Positions 15,665 through 25,500 of a DNA stretch of 49,417 nucleotides are shown one piece after another. How positions within the stretch are numbered: the stretch's first letter is position 1; every line of letters starts with the position of its first letter. The translations under genes were made by a program, and so were the position numbers. The notes beneath the pieces were generated by a model. The model was not told the DNA's origin. It searched no databases and saw nothing but the letters and a program-made list of their open reading frames with translations. This DNA comes from Iningainema tapete BLCC-T55. GTDB lineage: Bacteria; Cyanobacteriota; Cyanobacteriia; Cyanobacteriales; Nostocaceae. The stretch lies in the NCBI RefSeq assembly GCF_014698965.1, contig NZ_JACXAE010000128.1:1-49417 (forward strand), in the 5' to 3' direction.

Positions 15665-16180
15665 ATGCATCAACCCAATTACAAACAAAATGATGGTCAG
15701 TTTTCTCATATAATGCCAGTATGGAAGTTTTGTACTTTATATATTTTTACTGCTGGAATATATCAACTGCCGTGGGCGCATAAGCAATGGAAGTTTATTA
15801 AAGAACGCGAGAATCTTAACATTAGCGCTTGGTTTAGATCTTGGTTTTTACCAATATTTTTATATAATTTAGCCCAAAAAGTTTTTGCCCTCGCTGAAGA
15901 ACAAGGATATAGGGAAAAGCGATCGCCTTTTCAGGTGACACTTTTATATTGGGTATTTTGTGTACTTTATAGATTACCAGCTCCACTATGGTTGTTATCA
16001 CTATTAGCTTTTTTACCATTATTAAGTATTTTAAAAGCAATTAATTTTTACTGGGAACAACAGCAACCAAATATGCCAGTACAAGAAAATTTCACAAAAC
16101 GAGAGATTGTCTGGATTGGTTTTGGAGTAATTTTGTGGTTGTTAGTAATTATTGGTTGGTTATTACCAAATCAAACGTAA
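15665..16180 (+). CDS. Small multi-pass membrane protein (DUF4234-like)
   Basis: A 171-residue protein. It has hydrophobic segments at about 18-36 (VWKFCTLYIFTAGIYQLPW), 60-72, 95-125 (LYWVFCVLYRLPAPLWLLSLLAFLPLL) and 149-168 (IVWIGFGVILWLLVIIGWLL). The PVWKF...TAGIYQLPWAHKQWKF start resembles membrane proteins that open with a TLGIY-x-x-YW motif. The amphipathic stretch ISAWFRSWFLPIF follows. Function unknown. Its stop lies 13 bases before the ATG of the kinase-WD40 gene, so they are probably cotranscribed, and it could anchor or report to that kinase. Confidence 0.7.
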   Translation: MHQPNYKQNDGQFSHIMPVWKFCTLYIFTAGIYQLPWAHKQWKFIKERENLNISAWFRSWFLPIFLYNLAQKVFALAEEQGYREKRSPFQVTLLYWVFCVLYRLPAPLWLLSLLAFLPLLSILKAINFYWEQQQPNMPVQENFTKREIVWIGFGVILWLLVIIGWLLPNQT

Positions 16181-16193
16181 AAAAACTTTCATT

Positions 16194-18053
16194 ATGAGCT
16201 ACTGCCTCAATCCCAATTGCCATAAGCCCCAAAATCCTAGTAATGCTAACTTTTGTATTAGTTGCGGTACAAAGTTGCTGTTGAAGGAAAGATATCGTGC
16301 TATTAGTGTATTAGGTGAGGGTGGATTTGGAAAAACCTATTGCGCAGTGGATCAAGATAGGATGAAAGAATCATGCGTAATTAAACAATTTTTACCATCA
16401 GCAGAAATTCAAGGAAATTCGCAAGCATTAACTAAGGCAATTGAATTGTTTAACCAAGAGGCAATTCGGTTATATGAGTTGGGCAAGCACGAGCGCATTC
16501 CAAATATGTTGGCGTATTTTGAGCAAGATAAACGCTTGTATTTGGTGCAAGAGTTTGTGGATGGGAAGAATTTATTGCAGGAGTTGGAGCGATATGGGGT
16601 GTATAATGAAAGTCAGATTTGGCAGCTTTTGACTGATTTGTTGCCGATATTGAAGTTTATTCATGAGCGCGGTGTGATTCACCGTGATATTAAGCCAGAA
16701 AATATTATCTGTCGTCAGAGCGATCGCGCTCTTGTACTCATCGATTTTGGTATTTCTAAACAAGTATCTGGTACAATTATATCTGTTAATAGGGGTACGA
16801 TCGCCGGCACTCCAGGATATGCTCCAGATGAACAAATGCGGTTTGGTGAGGCATATCCAGCTAGTGATTTATATGCTTTGGGTGCAACTTGTCTACATCT
16901 GCTGACGGGAAGGCATCCTAGTAACCTCTACAACCCGATGGAATCCAAGTGGTTATGGCGAGAACACTTGGTAGATCGTACTATTAGTAAAATGTTAGGG
17001 GAAGTTTTAGATAAACTGCTTCAAGATAGAGTAGGTAATCGCTATCAATCTGTTGATGAAGTACTAGCAGACTTGAGTGCCACTAATTTATCTGCCGACA
17101 TTCCCGACACAATTATTTCTTACCCTACACCAACAACTCAAACATCAGCTTGGCGATGTGTAAGTACGCTTACAGCTCATGCCGCTTCGGTTCGTTCTGT
17201 GGCGATTAGTCCAGATGGTCAGACTTTTGCCAGTGGTAGTGATGATAATACCATTAAGTTGTGGCATTTGAATAGTAGCAGTTTGATTTGTACTCTCAGT
17301 TCGCAATCAGGTTTATTTAGAGGTTTTGCAACTTGGTTTACTTCGGTTGCTTTTAGCCCACAAGGTAATTTGTTAGCTAGTGGGAGTTTGGATAAAACAA
17401 TCAAAATTTGGGATTGGGGCAGCGGTAAACAAATTCGCACAATGAAAGGACATTCTGACTCAGTTTATGCGATCGCCATTAGTATGGATGGTCAATCTCT
17501 TGTCAGTGGTAGTCGAGACAACATGATTAAGGTATGGAATCTAACCAAAGGACAACAGATTCGCAATCTTAGTGGACATTCTAACTTAGTTTGCGCTCTT
17601 ACCATCAGTCCAGATGGACAAACTCTCATCAGTGGTAGTCGAGATAACACAATTAAGGTGTGGAACCTACTGAGCGGCAAGCTACTGCGCACCTTCACCG
17701 GGCATACAGATTGGGTTTGTGGTGTTGCCATTAGCCCCGATGGCAAGATGATAGTCAGTGCCAGTCGAGACAAAACCATTCAAATGTGGGATTTAGATAG
17801 TGGCACAATCATTCGTACCTTAACTGAGCATTCCGATTGGGTGAGTGCTGTGGCGGTTAGTTATCAAGGTGATTTTCTTGTTAGTGGTAGTCGCGACAAA
17901 ACCATCAAGTTATGGAATATGGGTAATGGGCAAGTAATTGATACGTTGAGTGGGCATTTAGAATTTATTAATTCTGTGGCAATCAGTAGAGATGGTAAGA
18001 GTATTGTCAGTAGTAGCAGTGATGGTGCCGTCAAGATTTGGCGACGGCAGTGA
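16194..18053 (+). CDS. Zinc-ribbon Ser/Thr protein kinase with seven WD40 repeats
   Basis: A 619-residue protein from ATG 16194. Residues 3-26 form a zinc ribbon (CLNPNC...NFCISCG). Residues about 35-290 are a Hanks-type kinase: glycine loop GEGGFGKTY, VIKQF with the ATP-binding Lys, IHRDIKPENI with the catalytic Asp, LIDFGIS, and GTPGYAPDEQ. Residues about 310-619 have seven WD40 repeats, each ending in forms such as SGSRDNTIKVWNL. WD40 propellers hold target proteins. The start codon is set by sequence resemblance: family members begin at the zinc ribbon. It is downstream of the small membrane protein and 200 bases before the first STAND ATPase, so it may phosphorylate or recruit components of that array (inference). 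Confidence 0.93.
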   Translation: MSYCLNPNCHKPQNPSNANFCISCGTKLLLKERYRAISVLGEGGFGKTYCAVDQDRMKESCVIKQFLPSAEIQGNSQALTKAIELFNQEAIRLYELGKHERIPNMLAYFEQDKRLYLVQEFVDGKNLLQELERYGVYNESQIWQLLTDLLPILKFIHERGVIHRDIKPENIICRQSDRALVLIDFGISKQVSGTIISVNRGTIAGTPGYAPDEQMRFGEAYPASDLYALGATCLHLLTGRHPSNLYNPMESKWLWREHLVDRTISKMLGEVLDKLLQDRVGNRYQSVDEVLADLSATNLSADIPDTIISYPTPTTQTSAWRCVSTLTAHAASVRSVAISPDGQTFASGSDDNTIKLWHLNSSSLICTLSSQSGLFRGFATWFTSVAFSPQGNLLASGSLDKTIKIWDWGSGKQIRTMKGHSDSVYAIAISMDGQSLVSGSRDNMIKVWNLTKGQQIRNLSGHSNLVCALTISPDGQTLISGSRDNTIKVWNLLSGKLLRTFTGHTDWVCGVAISPDGKMIVSASRDKTIQMWDLDSGTIIRTLTEHSDWVSAVAVSYQGDFLVSGSRDKTIKLWNMGNGQVIDTLSGHLEFINSVAISRDGKSIVSSSSDGAVKIWRRQ

Positions 18054-18253
18054 TGAACATTTACTATATGTCTGTTAACTTTTTTGTAGAGTTTATTGAG
18101 TTTTTTAAGTATAATGGCGATTAATTAAAAAATTGGAGTAAAACTAAAACAAGACATACTGATTTTTTATCAAGTATTTTATGATAATTATGCTAGGTAA
18201 TATTTCACCATTGAATCAACCAAACTATATTTATGGAAAATTAAACAATAGTC

Positions 18254-19564
18254 ATGTCTCTAAATCCCTTCGTCGTAGGAAAGCCAGTTCCTCCAGAACG
18301 TTTTGTGGGGCGGCTCTCTGAAATTGAAGCAGCATTTGATCAAATCTTTAACCGCAGTCACTTAGCAATATGGGGTGGTCCTGGAATGGGCAAGTCATCC
18401 TTTTTGCAGAAAATAGCATCGCCCGAAGCTTGGGAAGAACGTGGAGAAGATCCATCAAACGTTGTGATTGTTCTCTTGAGTTGTGAGAGCATTACTCCCT
18501 TCAGTGCTTCTAATTTTTGGCGGGAAGTCTTCACAATTATGAGGGATAAGTTAGATGGTAAGCCTGCATTACAAACTGAAATCGAGTCATTGTTAGATAA
18601 AGGACTAACAACGAAAGATAGCTTACGCCCAATACTGCGGAAATTGGGGAACACAGGAAAATTCTTGCTGCTGCTAGTAGATGACTATGATGCTGCTCTG
18701 CGCGAAAATGAGCAATATACTAACGTTGAGATGCAAATTTTCTTGAGTGAATGCCGTAATTTAACTTATCACTCTGCGGAAAGACAATATCTCTCAATGA
18801 TCGTCACTTCTCTCAAGCGTCTCAATGAACTTGGTCCTCCTCTCAATCCTGCCAGTTCTCCGTGGTACAACCACTATCTCTTCCAGTCACTCAAACCATT
18901 TACGGAAACTGAAATTAAGCGACTACTTGGCATAATATCCCTGACACCAGAATTACGCGAGGTAATTCAAGAAATTGCTGGTGGACATCCAGCTTTGTTA
19001 CAGATTGCTGGTTCTATTTTGTACAGAGAGCTACAAATTGGCAAAGGGCAAGCAATAGATTTTCAAGCATTTGCTACAAGCTTTGAAAGCGATACTATAC
19101 AGATTTTCCAAAACATTTGGGCAAATTGCAGTGAAGTAGAGCAAACTTTATTGATACTGATGGCTCTGAATAATTTGAAAGGTCGTTTGCTTAATAAGCT
19201 CTATGACTTGAGCGGAATAGATCTCATCTTTAGCCAAAAAGAGCGAGAGTTGATCAATTTAGAAGAACAAGGCGTAATTATCCGCTCAGCAGATCGGGCA
19301 GGGAAAAAAGTACCATCTTTCACTTCATCCATTATGGAGAGGTGGGTGATTCAGGAGCTTGGGAATAGCGATAATGCGTCAGTGCAAAATCGGCAAAAGG
19401 TATTTCTCAATTTGATGAGTCATGAACAAGCTAAGAAAGTCACAGAGGCAATTCGCTGGTTATGGCAGCATAAAGATGAGATACCTTCTACTCTGGAATG
19501 GTTTGGTAAGATTTCATCTGCTTTACCAAAGGGAGCAATCCAAAGCTTATTTAATTGGATGTAA
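18254..19564 (+). CDS. STAND-like AAA ATPase, B-type module alone
   Basis: A 436-residue soluble protein. It opens with NPFVVGKPVPPERFVGR, then the P-loop GGPGMGKSS at about 42-50 and Walker B LLLLVDDYDA at about 137-146. The GGHPALLQIAG motif at about 248-258 is typical of STAND NTPases, and a winged-helix region follows. The C-terminal tail (EQAKKVTEAIRWLWQHKDEI, then FGKISSALPKGAIQSLF) is helical and amphipathic. The whole protein aligns with residues about 510-951 of the next gene. It has no sensor repeats or effector enzyme of its own, so it may act as an adaptor. Members of this fold switch by ATP binding and oligomerise; the specific role here is unknown. Confidence 0.85.
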   Translation: MSLNPFVVGKPVPPERFVGRLSEIEAAFDQIFNRSHLAIWGGPGMGKSSFLQKIASPEAWEERGEDPSNVVIVLLSCESITPFSASNFWREVFTIMRDKLDGKPALQTEIESLLDKGLTTKDSLRPILRKLGNTGKFLLLLVDDYDAALRENEQYTNVEMQIFLSECRNLTYHSAERQYLSMIVTSLKRLNELGPPLNPASSPWYNHYLFQSLKPFTETEIKRLLGIISLTPELREVIQEIAGGHPALLQIAGSILYRELQIGKGQAIDFQAFATSFESDTIQIFQNIWANCSEVEQTLLILMALNNLKGRLLNKLYDLSGIDLIFSQKERELINLEEQGVIIRSADRAGKKVPSFTSSIMERWVIQELGNSDNASVQNRQKVFLNLMSHEQAKKVTEAIRWLWQHKDEIPSTLEWFGKISSALPKGAIQSLFNWM

Positions 19565-19592
19565 GGATAATAACTAGGAGTGATTAAGGAAT

Positions 19593-22448
19593 ATGAATAA
19601 TACGAAAATTAATAGAAATCCTTATATTATTGGTCGCCCCATTACTGAACCAAAATTATTTTTTGGTAGAGAAAATTTATTTCATTTTATTGATGATAAC
19701 CTAAACAACAGCCAAAAAGTTATCCTCTTACATGGTCAAAGACGTATTGGTAAGTCTTCTGTCCTTTCCCAGATTCCTAATTTTGTTAATCGAGAAAATT
19801 TTGTTTTTGTTCCATTTGATCTGCAAGACCAAAGTCAATTATCTTTGAGTGCTATTCTACACCGCCTTGCTACAAAAATCATCGATTGTTTTAACTTATC
19901 TCCGGATCAGGTAACGCTGCCTTTAGCTACAGAGTTGGAAAAAGACCTAACGATCTTTTCTCGTCACTTCTTGCCCAAAGTCTATCAAGCAGTGAACGGC
20001 AAAAATCTTGTGTTGTTGTTAGATGAGTTTGATGTTTTAAGTAATGATGTTCCTAACTTAGCTAATCAGCATTTCTTCCCCCATTTAAAATCAATCCTTC
20101 AAGAGCAGAAAAAATTATTTGTCATTCCAGTAGTGGGAAGAGAACTGGAAGATATGCCTAAACTGCTAGATTTATTTAAAGGAGCGCCCAAACAAAAAAT
20201 TGGTCTGCTGGACGAGTCAAGTGCCAAGCAGCTGATTACCGAACCAGCTGAAGGTATGCTGAAATATGATCCCAATGCAATACAAGCAATTCTTGAACTC
20301 TCAGCGGGGCATCCCTATTTCACGCAAATAATCTGCTTTGCTATTTTTGGACAAGCTAGGGGAGAACAGCGATGGCAAGTAACTCGCACTGATGTAGAGA
20401 ATATTGTAGACAAGGCAATAGAGATTGGTGAGGCAGGATTAGTATGGTTTCGGCAAGGATTGCCCATTCCAGAGCGAGTAATTTTCTCCACTGTGGCAAC
20501 TAAACCTGAAGTTAAGGAACCGCTGAAACTACTTGAAGAATATGGAGTTGTTCATACACCGGAGCTAGATAGAGCACAGAAGTTATTGGTTGAGTGGGGC
20601 TTCTTGCAGAAGGTAAACAGTCCTCAGTTGCTAAATGTTGTAGTTTCTTCTTATCGTGTGACGGTAGAATTAGTCCGCAGATGGATGTTGAACCAGCATT
20701 CTTTGAAAGAAGAAATCTACGAACTAGAAAAACTTAACCCAGAAGCACATAATTCCTACTTAGAAGCGAGTAAACTACATGAACAGCGTCATATTGAGGC
20801 GGCGATTCAATTGTATGAGAAGGTATTACAAATTAATCCCAATCATTTCAGTACTCTACTTGGTTTAGTACAGGGATATTTAGATTTAGATACTAAGGAA
20901 TTTCAAAAAGCACTAGAATTATCCGAAAGAGCCTACAAATTTAATCCAGAAGACACTAAAGAAGGGTTTATACAATTACTGTTAAACTACGGTAATGAGT
21001 TGATGCGACAAAAGCAGTTTCAATTAGCTGAACAGCAGTTTAACAAGGTATTAGAACTAGACCGAAACCATAAGCTTGCCAAAGATATTTTAGCAAAAGC
21101 AAAGAATGAAATTCGTAAGTCATCAACAAATCCTTATTTCATAGGTAGTATTGTTCCCCTAGAACAATTTGTGGGTCGAAAAGAAGAATTTGACAAAGCT
21201 TGGGATATTATTATGAACGGCAGTAGAATGTTTTTCTATGGCAGCGCAGGCACAGGTAAATCCTCATTCCTAAAGTATTTAGCAGCTCCTGAAACTTGGC
21301 AGGATCGAGGAATCAATCTTGAGCATGGTCAATATCTGATTGTTGAGATAAATTGCCAAGATATTCGTCCTTTCCAACCATCAGCTTTTTGGAGAGAATT
21401 GTTAATTCGGCTAAAAGATGTGTTGAGTGATTTGCACACGAAATTGCCAGAACAAGATCAAAGTGATACTTCTGTAAATTTGAGATTGATTCAATCCGAA
21501 ATAGAAAATATTTTGCAGAAAACAACGGTGGACAAGGCTGATGTCAAGCAGATATTAAAGGAAATTAAGCGCCAAGATAAATTCCTAGTGCTACTGTTGG
21601 ATGAATATGATGCGGTTCTCCATCCTAATGACAACTATGCTGAATCAGCAATACAGCAGTTTCTTTCTGAATGTCGTATTTTGCAAGAACAGGATGCAAA
21701 TAGGTGTTTGTCTACTATTATGATTCTGTCCCAATCTCCGATTGGACTTAGTTCAACATCTAAGTACAATAACTTACCTGATATTTCCTCACCACTCAAA
21801 CCGTTTAAAGATAATGAATTGAAGATTTTGTGGGAACATATGCCTACACCTTGGGATCAGAAGCAGAGCTTACAGAGAATTGTAAAAGAAATTACTGGTG
21901 GTCATCCAGCACTTTTTCAAATGCTTTGCTATCTTTTGTATAACCAGTTAAAGCAGAAAGGAATTCCTGATATTGAGACATTAAAAGCAGACTTTGAAAA
22001 TATGACTGAAGAACTTCTTTTTAGGCGAATATGGGTATCACTAAATGAGACACAACGGATGGTTATGCGATTAATTTGTTTATACAGTTTAGAAGGTAAG
22101 ATAGATAAAAAACATTACGATATGAAGGGTGTTGAAGATTATTTGAAAAATAATTATGCGATACTAAATAATTTAAAAGTGAGTGGATTTATTCAAAGTA
22201 ATAGGGAAAGAAACAAAGAAAGCTATTCTTTTACTGCGTCAGCAATGCAGCAGTGGGTAATTAGGGAGATTGTCAGTAATAATGAAGGAGAAATTAAAGA
22301 GAGAGAAAGGGTGTTCGGTATAATGAACCAAGGACAGATCAACAAGATAACGCAACCAATAAAGTGGATAAGAGAAAATCCAGATGTTATCAAATCTGTG
22401 GCAGGAGGTTTTCAGGAATTAGCGAAAGTTTTTCTACCATCATTATAA
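19593..22448 (+). CDS. Double STAND-like ATPase: A module, TPRs, B module
   Basis: A 951-residue protein starting 28 bases after the previous gene. The A module opens with NPYIIGRPITEPKLFFGRENLF. It has P-loop HGQRRIGKSS at about 47-56, Walker B LLLDEFDVLS at about 142-151, and the sensor-like segment SAGHPYFTQIICFA, then a winged helix ending VELVRRWM. TPR-like repeats span about 386-505 (LYEKVLQINPNHFSTLL, QFNKVLELDRNHKLA). The B module starts at about 512, with P-loop YGSAGTGKSS at about 549 and Walker B LLLDEYDAVL at about 668. It keeps a tail (GQINKITQPIKWIRENPDVI) like that of the preceding protein. There is no signal peptide or membrane helix. It links the two module families present separately in its neighbours. 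Confidence 0.88.
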   Translation: MNNTKINRNPYIIGRPITEPKLFFGRENLFHFIDDNLNNSQKVILLHGQRRIGKSSVLSQIPNFVNRENFVFVPFDLQDQSQLSLSAILHRLATKIIDCFNLSPDQVTLPLATELEKDLTIFSRHFLPKVYQAVNGKNLVLLLDEFDVLSNDVPNLANQHFFPHLKSILQEQKKLFVIPVVGRELEDMPKLLDLFKGAPKQKIGLLDESSAKQLITEPAEGMLKYDPNAIQAILELSAGHPYFTQIICFAIFGQARGEQRWQVTRTDVENIVDKAIEIGEAGLVWFRQGLPIPERVIFSTVATKPEVKEPLKLLEEYGVVHTPELDRAQKLLVEWGFLQKVNSPQLLNVVVSSYRVTVELVRRWMLNQHSLKEEIYELEKLNPEAHNSYLEASKLHEQRHIEAAIQLYEKVLQINPNHFSTLLGLVQGYLDLDTKEFQKALELSERAYKFNPEDTKEGFIQLLLNYGNELMRQKQFQLAEQQFNKVLELDRNHKLAKDILAKAKNEIRKSSTNPYFIGSIVPLEQFVGRKEEFDKAWDIIMNGSRMFFYGSAGTGKSSFLKYLAAPETWQDRGINLEHGQYLIVEINCQDIRPFQPSAFWRELLIRLKDVLSDLHTKLPEQDQSDTSVNLRLIQSEIENILQKTTVDKADVKQILKEIKRQDKFLVLLLDEYDAVLHPNDNYAESAIQQFLSECRILQEQDANRCLSTIMILSQSPIGLSSTSKYNNLPDISSPLKPFKDNELKILWEHMPTPWDQKQSLQRIVKEITGGHPALFQMLCYLLYNQLKQKGIPDIETLKADFENMTEELLFRRIWVSLNETQRMVMRLICLYSLEGKIDKKHYDMKGVEDYLKNNYAILNNLKVSGFIQSNRERNKESYSFTASAMQQWVIREIVSNNEGEIKERERVFGIMNQGQINKITQPIKWIRENPDVIKSVAGGFQELAKVFLPSL

Positions 22449-22594
22449 AAAATAGGTATATAGGAACAGCTGAGCCAAGAATAGAAATTAGGCAAAACAA
22501 AAAAGACTATTATTTGACAGATGTTGTCAATTCTATTGCTGGGTAAATTCAGCACTAGTTAAGATTCTAATCTACTGAGAGTCTCTAAAAGAAT

Positions 22595-25500
22595 ATGGCT
22601 GCTGCGAAGGTTCCGCGAAATCCCTACATTATCGGTGGTCCAATTGATCACCATACATTAATTTTTGGACGGGAAACTTTGTTCAATTTCATTGAGCATA
22701 ATCTGAAGCAAGGTGTACAAGTTATATTTTTGTTTGGTCAAAGAAGGATAGGTAAGTCATCTGTTATCAAACATATTCCTCACTTTGTTGCTCAAGACAA
22801 ATTTGCCTTTGTTTCCTTTGATTTGAATGATTTGAAACAAAAAAGTCAATCTTCATTAGGTGCGCTTCTTCACTATATTGGTAAAGAAATTGTAGATTAC
22901 CTTGAGCGAGATTCTCAAACAGTCAAACTGCCTTCAGTTACAGAGTTAGAAACAGATACAGATATCTTCTCTCTGAACTTATTGCCGAAAATTTATCAGA
23001 AATTAGGTGATAAGTATTTAGTATGGTTGTTGGATGAATTTGATGTTTTGAGTGAAGAACAAGCTGACACATTACCTCAAGATTGGTGTTTCTATTATTA
23101 TTTACAATCGCTTATTCAAAAACATGAGAAATTATTTCTCATTCCAGTAGTGGGACGGAATTTGGGTGATATGCCAGATCTGCATGGTTTGTTCAACCAT
23201 CCTCCTTTCAAAGAAATTGGCTTGCTAGACGAACTAAGTACTAAACGGCTGATTACTGAACCAGCTCAAGGTGTACTGGAATACGAACCGGATGCGATAC
23301 AAGCAATTTTGGAGCTGTCATTAGGAAATCCGTATTTTACACAAATAATCTGCTTTGCTCTTTTTGGGAGAGCGCGGGATCTACAGAACTGGAAGGTATC
23401 TCGTGAAGACGTAGAGAGTATTGTAAATAAAGCAATTGAGCTTGCGGAAGCAGGTTTGGTATGGTTTTGGGAGGGACTGTCTATCCCAGAGCGGGTGATT
23501 TTTTCAGCTGTGGCGGAAGCTCAAAGGGTAGCCTTAAAAAACCAACAGTTGCCAAAAGACCCCTTAACGCTGCTTAAAAGCTATGGAGTTATTCAGACAG
23601 AGCAACTCGTTCAAGCAGGAAAACGATTAGCCACAGAGGGTTTATTAGATGACACAGGACATAGAGTAAAAGTTGAATTAGTTCGCCGATGGTTAGTTCA
23701 ACGTCATCCACTGCGGCAAGAGATATGGCAACTGGAGAGACTTGAGCAACAAGAAGTGAATCCCCTTTCGGACGAAGCAACTAAATTGCATCAACAAGGT
23801 AAAAAGCGGAATGCACTAACTGTTTATGAGCAAATTTTGAAGATTAATCCCAATCATTTTCGTTCAATCGTAGCGCTGGCTGATGGATACTTAGAGGTTG
23901 AAGATTTTGACAAAGCTGTGGAACTGTACACGCGAACTTATCAAGTTGACCCAATCAGCAACAAAGAAGGACTTTTACGTGCGCTGCAAGCTTCCGGACA
24001 AAAGTTGATAACGCAACGAGAGTTTACACGGGCAAACGAACAGTTCAACCGCATATTAGAAATTGAACCTGACAACCTAGCAGTGAAGGAGAAGCTAGGA
24101 AAAGATTATGGTTGGTTTGAATCTAGAGGTCGAATCAGAAATCCTTACATCATTGGTCGTCCAATTGTAGAACGAGAATTATTTTTCGGACGAGAAAGTT
24201 TGTTCGGCTTTATTGAGGATAACCTAAGACAGAATGTTAAGTTTATCTTATTGCATGGTCAACGACGTATCGGCAAGTCATCTGTACTGAGACAGATTCC
24301 TAATTTTTTTAGTGGGCAAGAGTTTCAGGAGTTTGTTTTTATTAACTTTGATCTTCAAGATAAAGCATCGTTCTCCCTGGGTCAGGTTCTACACTCTCTT
24401 TATACCGACATTTTTCATCACCTTGTTGAGGAATATAAGTTAATAGCTGATGTTAGGCTTACCCGACCTTTAGAAGAAGAGTTAGAAACCAATCCAGATA
24501 TCTTTTCTCAAACCTTTTTAATACAAGTTTATCAGGAATTGGGCGATAAAAAGCTGGTGTTGTTGCTGGATGAATTTGATGTTTTAAGTGGCGATCGCCC
24601 TTCATCAGCAGAAGATCATTTCTTTCCTTATTTACAAATGTTGATTGAGCGGCACGAAAAACTCTTTATCATTACAGTAGCTGGACGAAATTTGGGAGAT
24701 CTGCCAAGGCTACTTAGTTTATTTGGGCGTGCACCCTACCAAGAAATTGGTTTGTTGGATGAGCTAAGTGCGCAACGGTTAATTACCAGACCAGCTCAAG
24801 GTAGGCTAGAGTACGATCAGGATGCGATCCAAGCAATTCTCGAACTGTCAGCAGGGCATCCCTATTTTACTCAAATCATCTGTGATGTCCTTTTCCGAAA
24901 AGCAAGGGGTGAAAATAGATTTAATGTTACTCGTGCAGATGTAGAGGATATTGTAGATCAAGCAATAGTGAACGCTGAAGGTGGATTGGACTGGTTTTGG
25001 CAGGGACTGCCTACCTTAGAGCAAGTAGTTTTCTCCGCCGTAGCAGAGGCTCAAGAAATAGCGAACTCCGAAAAGCAGCGAGTTCCGGAAGAACCGTTAA
25101 CATTGCTCAAAAAATATGGAGTTACTCAAACAGATTCGCTGATTCAGGCATCCGAACGGCTAGCGAGAAATGATAAGGGTTTCTTAGATAACATAGGACG
25201 TAGAGTGAAAGTTGAATTAGTCCGTCGCTGGTTAGTCCAACGTCACCCACTGCGGCAAGAGATATTGCAACTGCAGACACTTGAACAACAAGAAGTTAAT
25301 CAACTTTGGGAACAAGCAACTCAGTTGCGTCAACAAGGTAAAAGACGGAATGCACAAGCGCGTTATGAGCAGATTCTGGAAATTAATCCCAATCACTTCA
25401 GTACTGTCGCGGCTTTAGCTGAAGTATATTTGGAAGTGGAAGAGTTCGACCTAGCTGTGGAACTGTACGAGCGAGCTGATCAAGTTGACCCAAATCGCTA

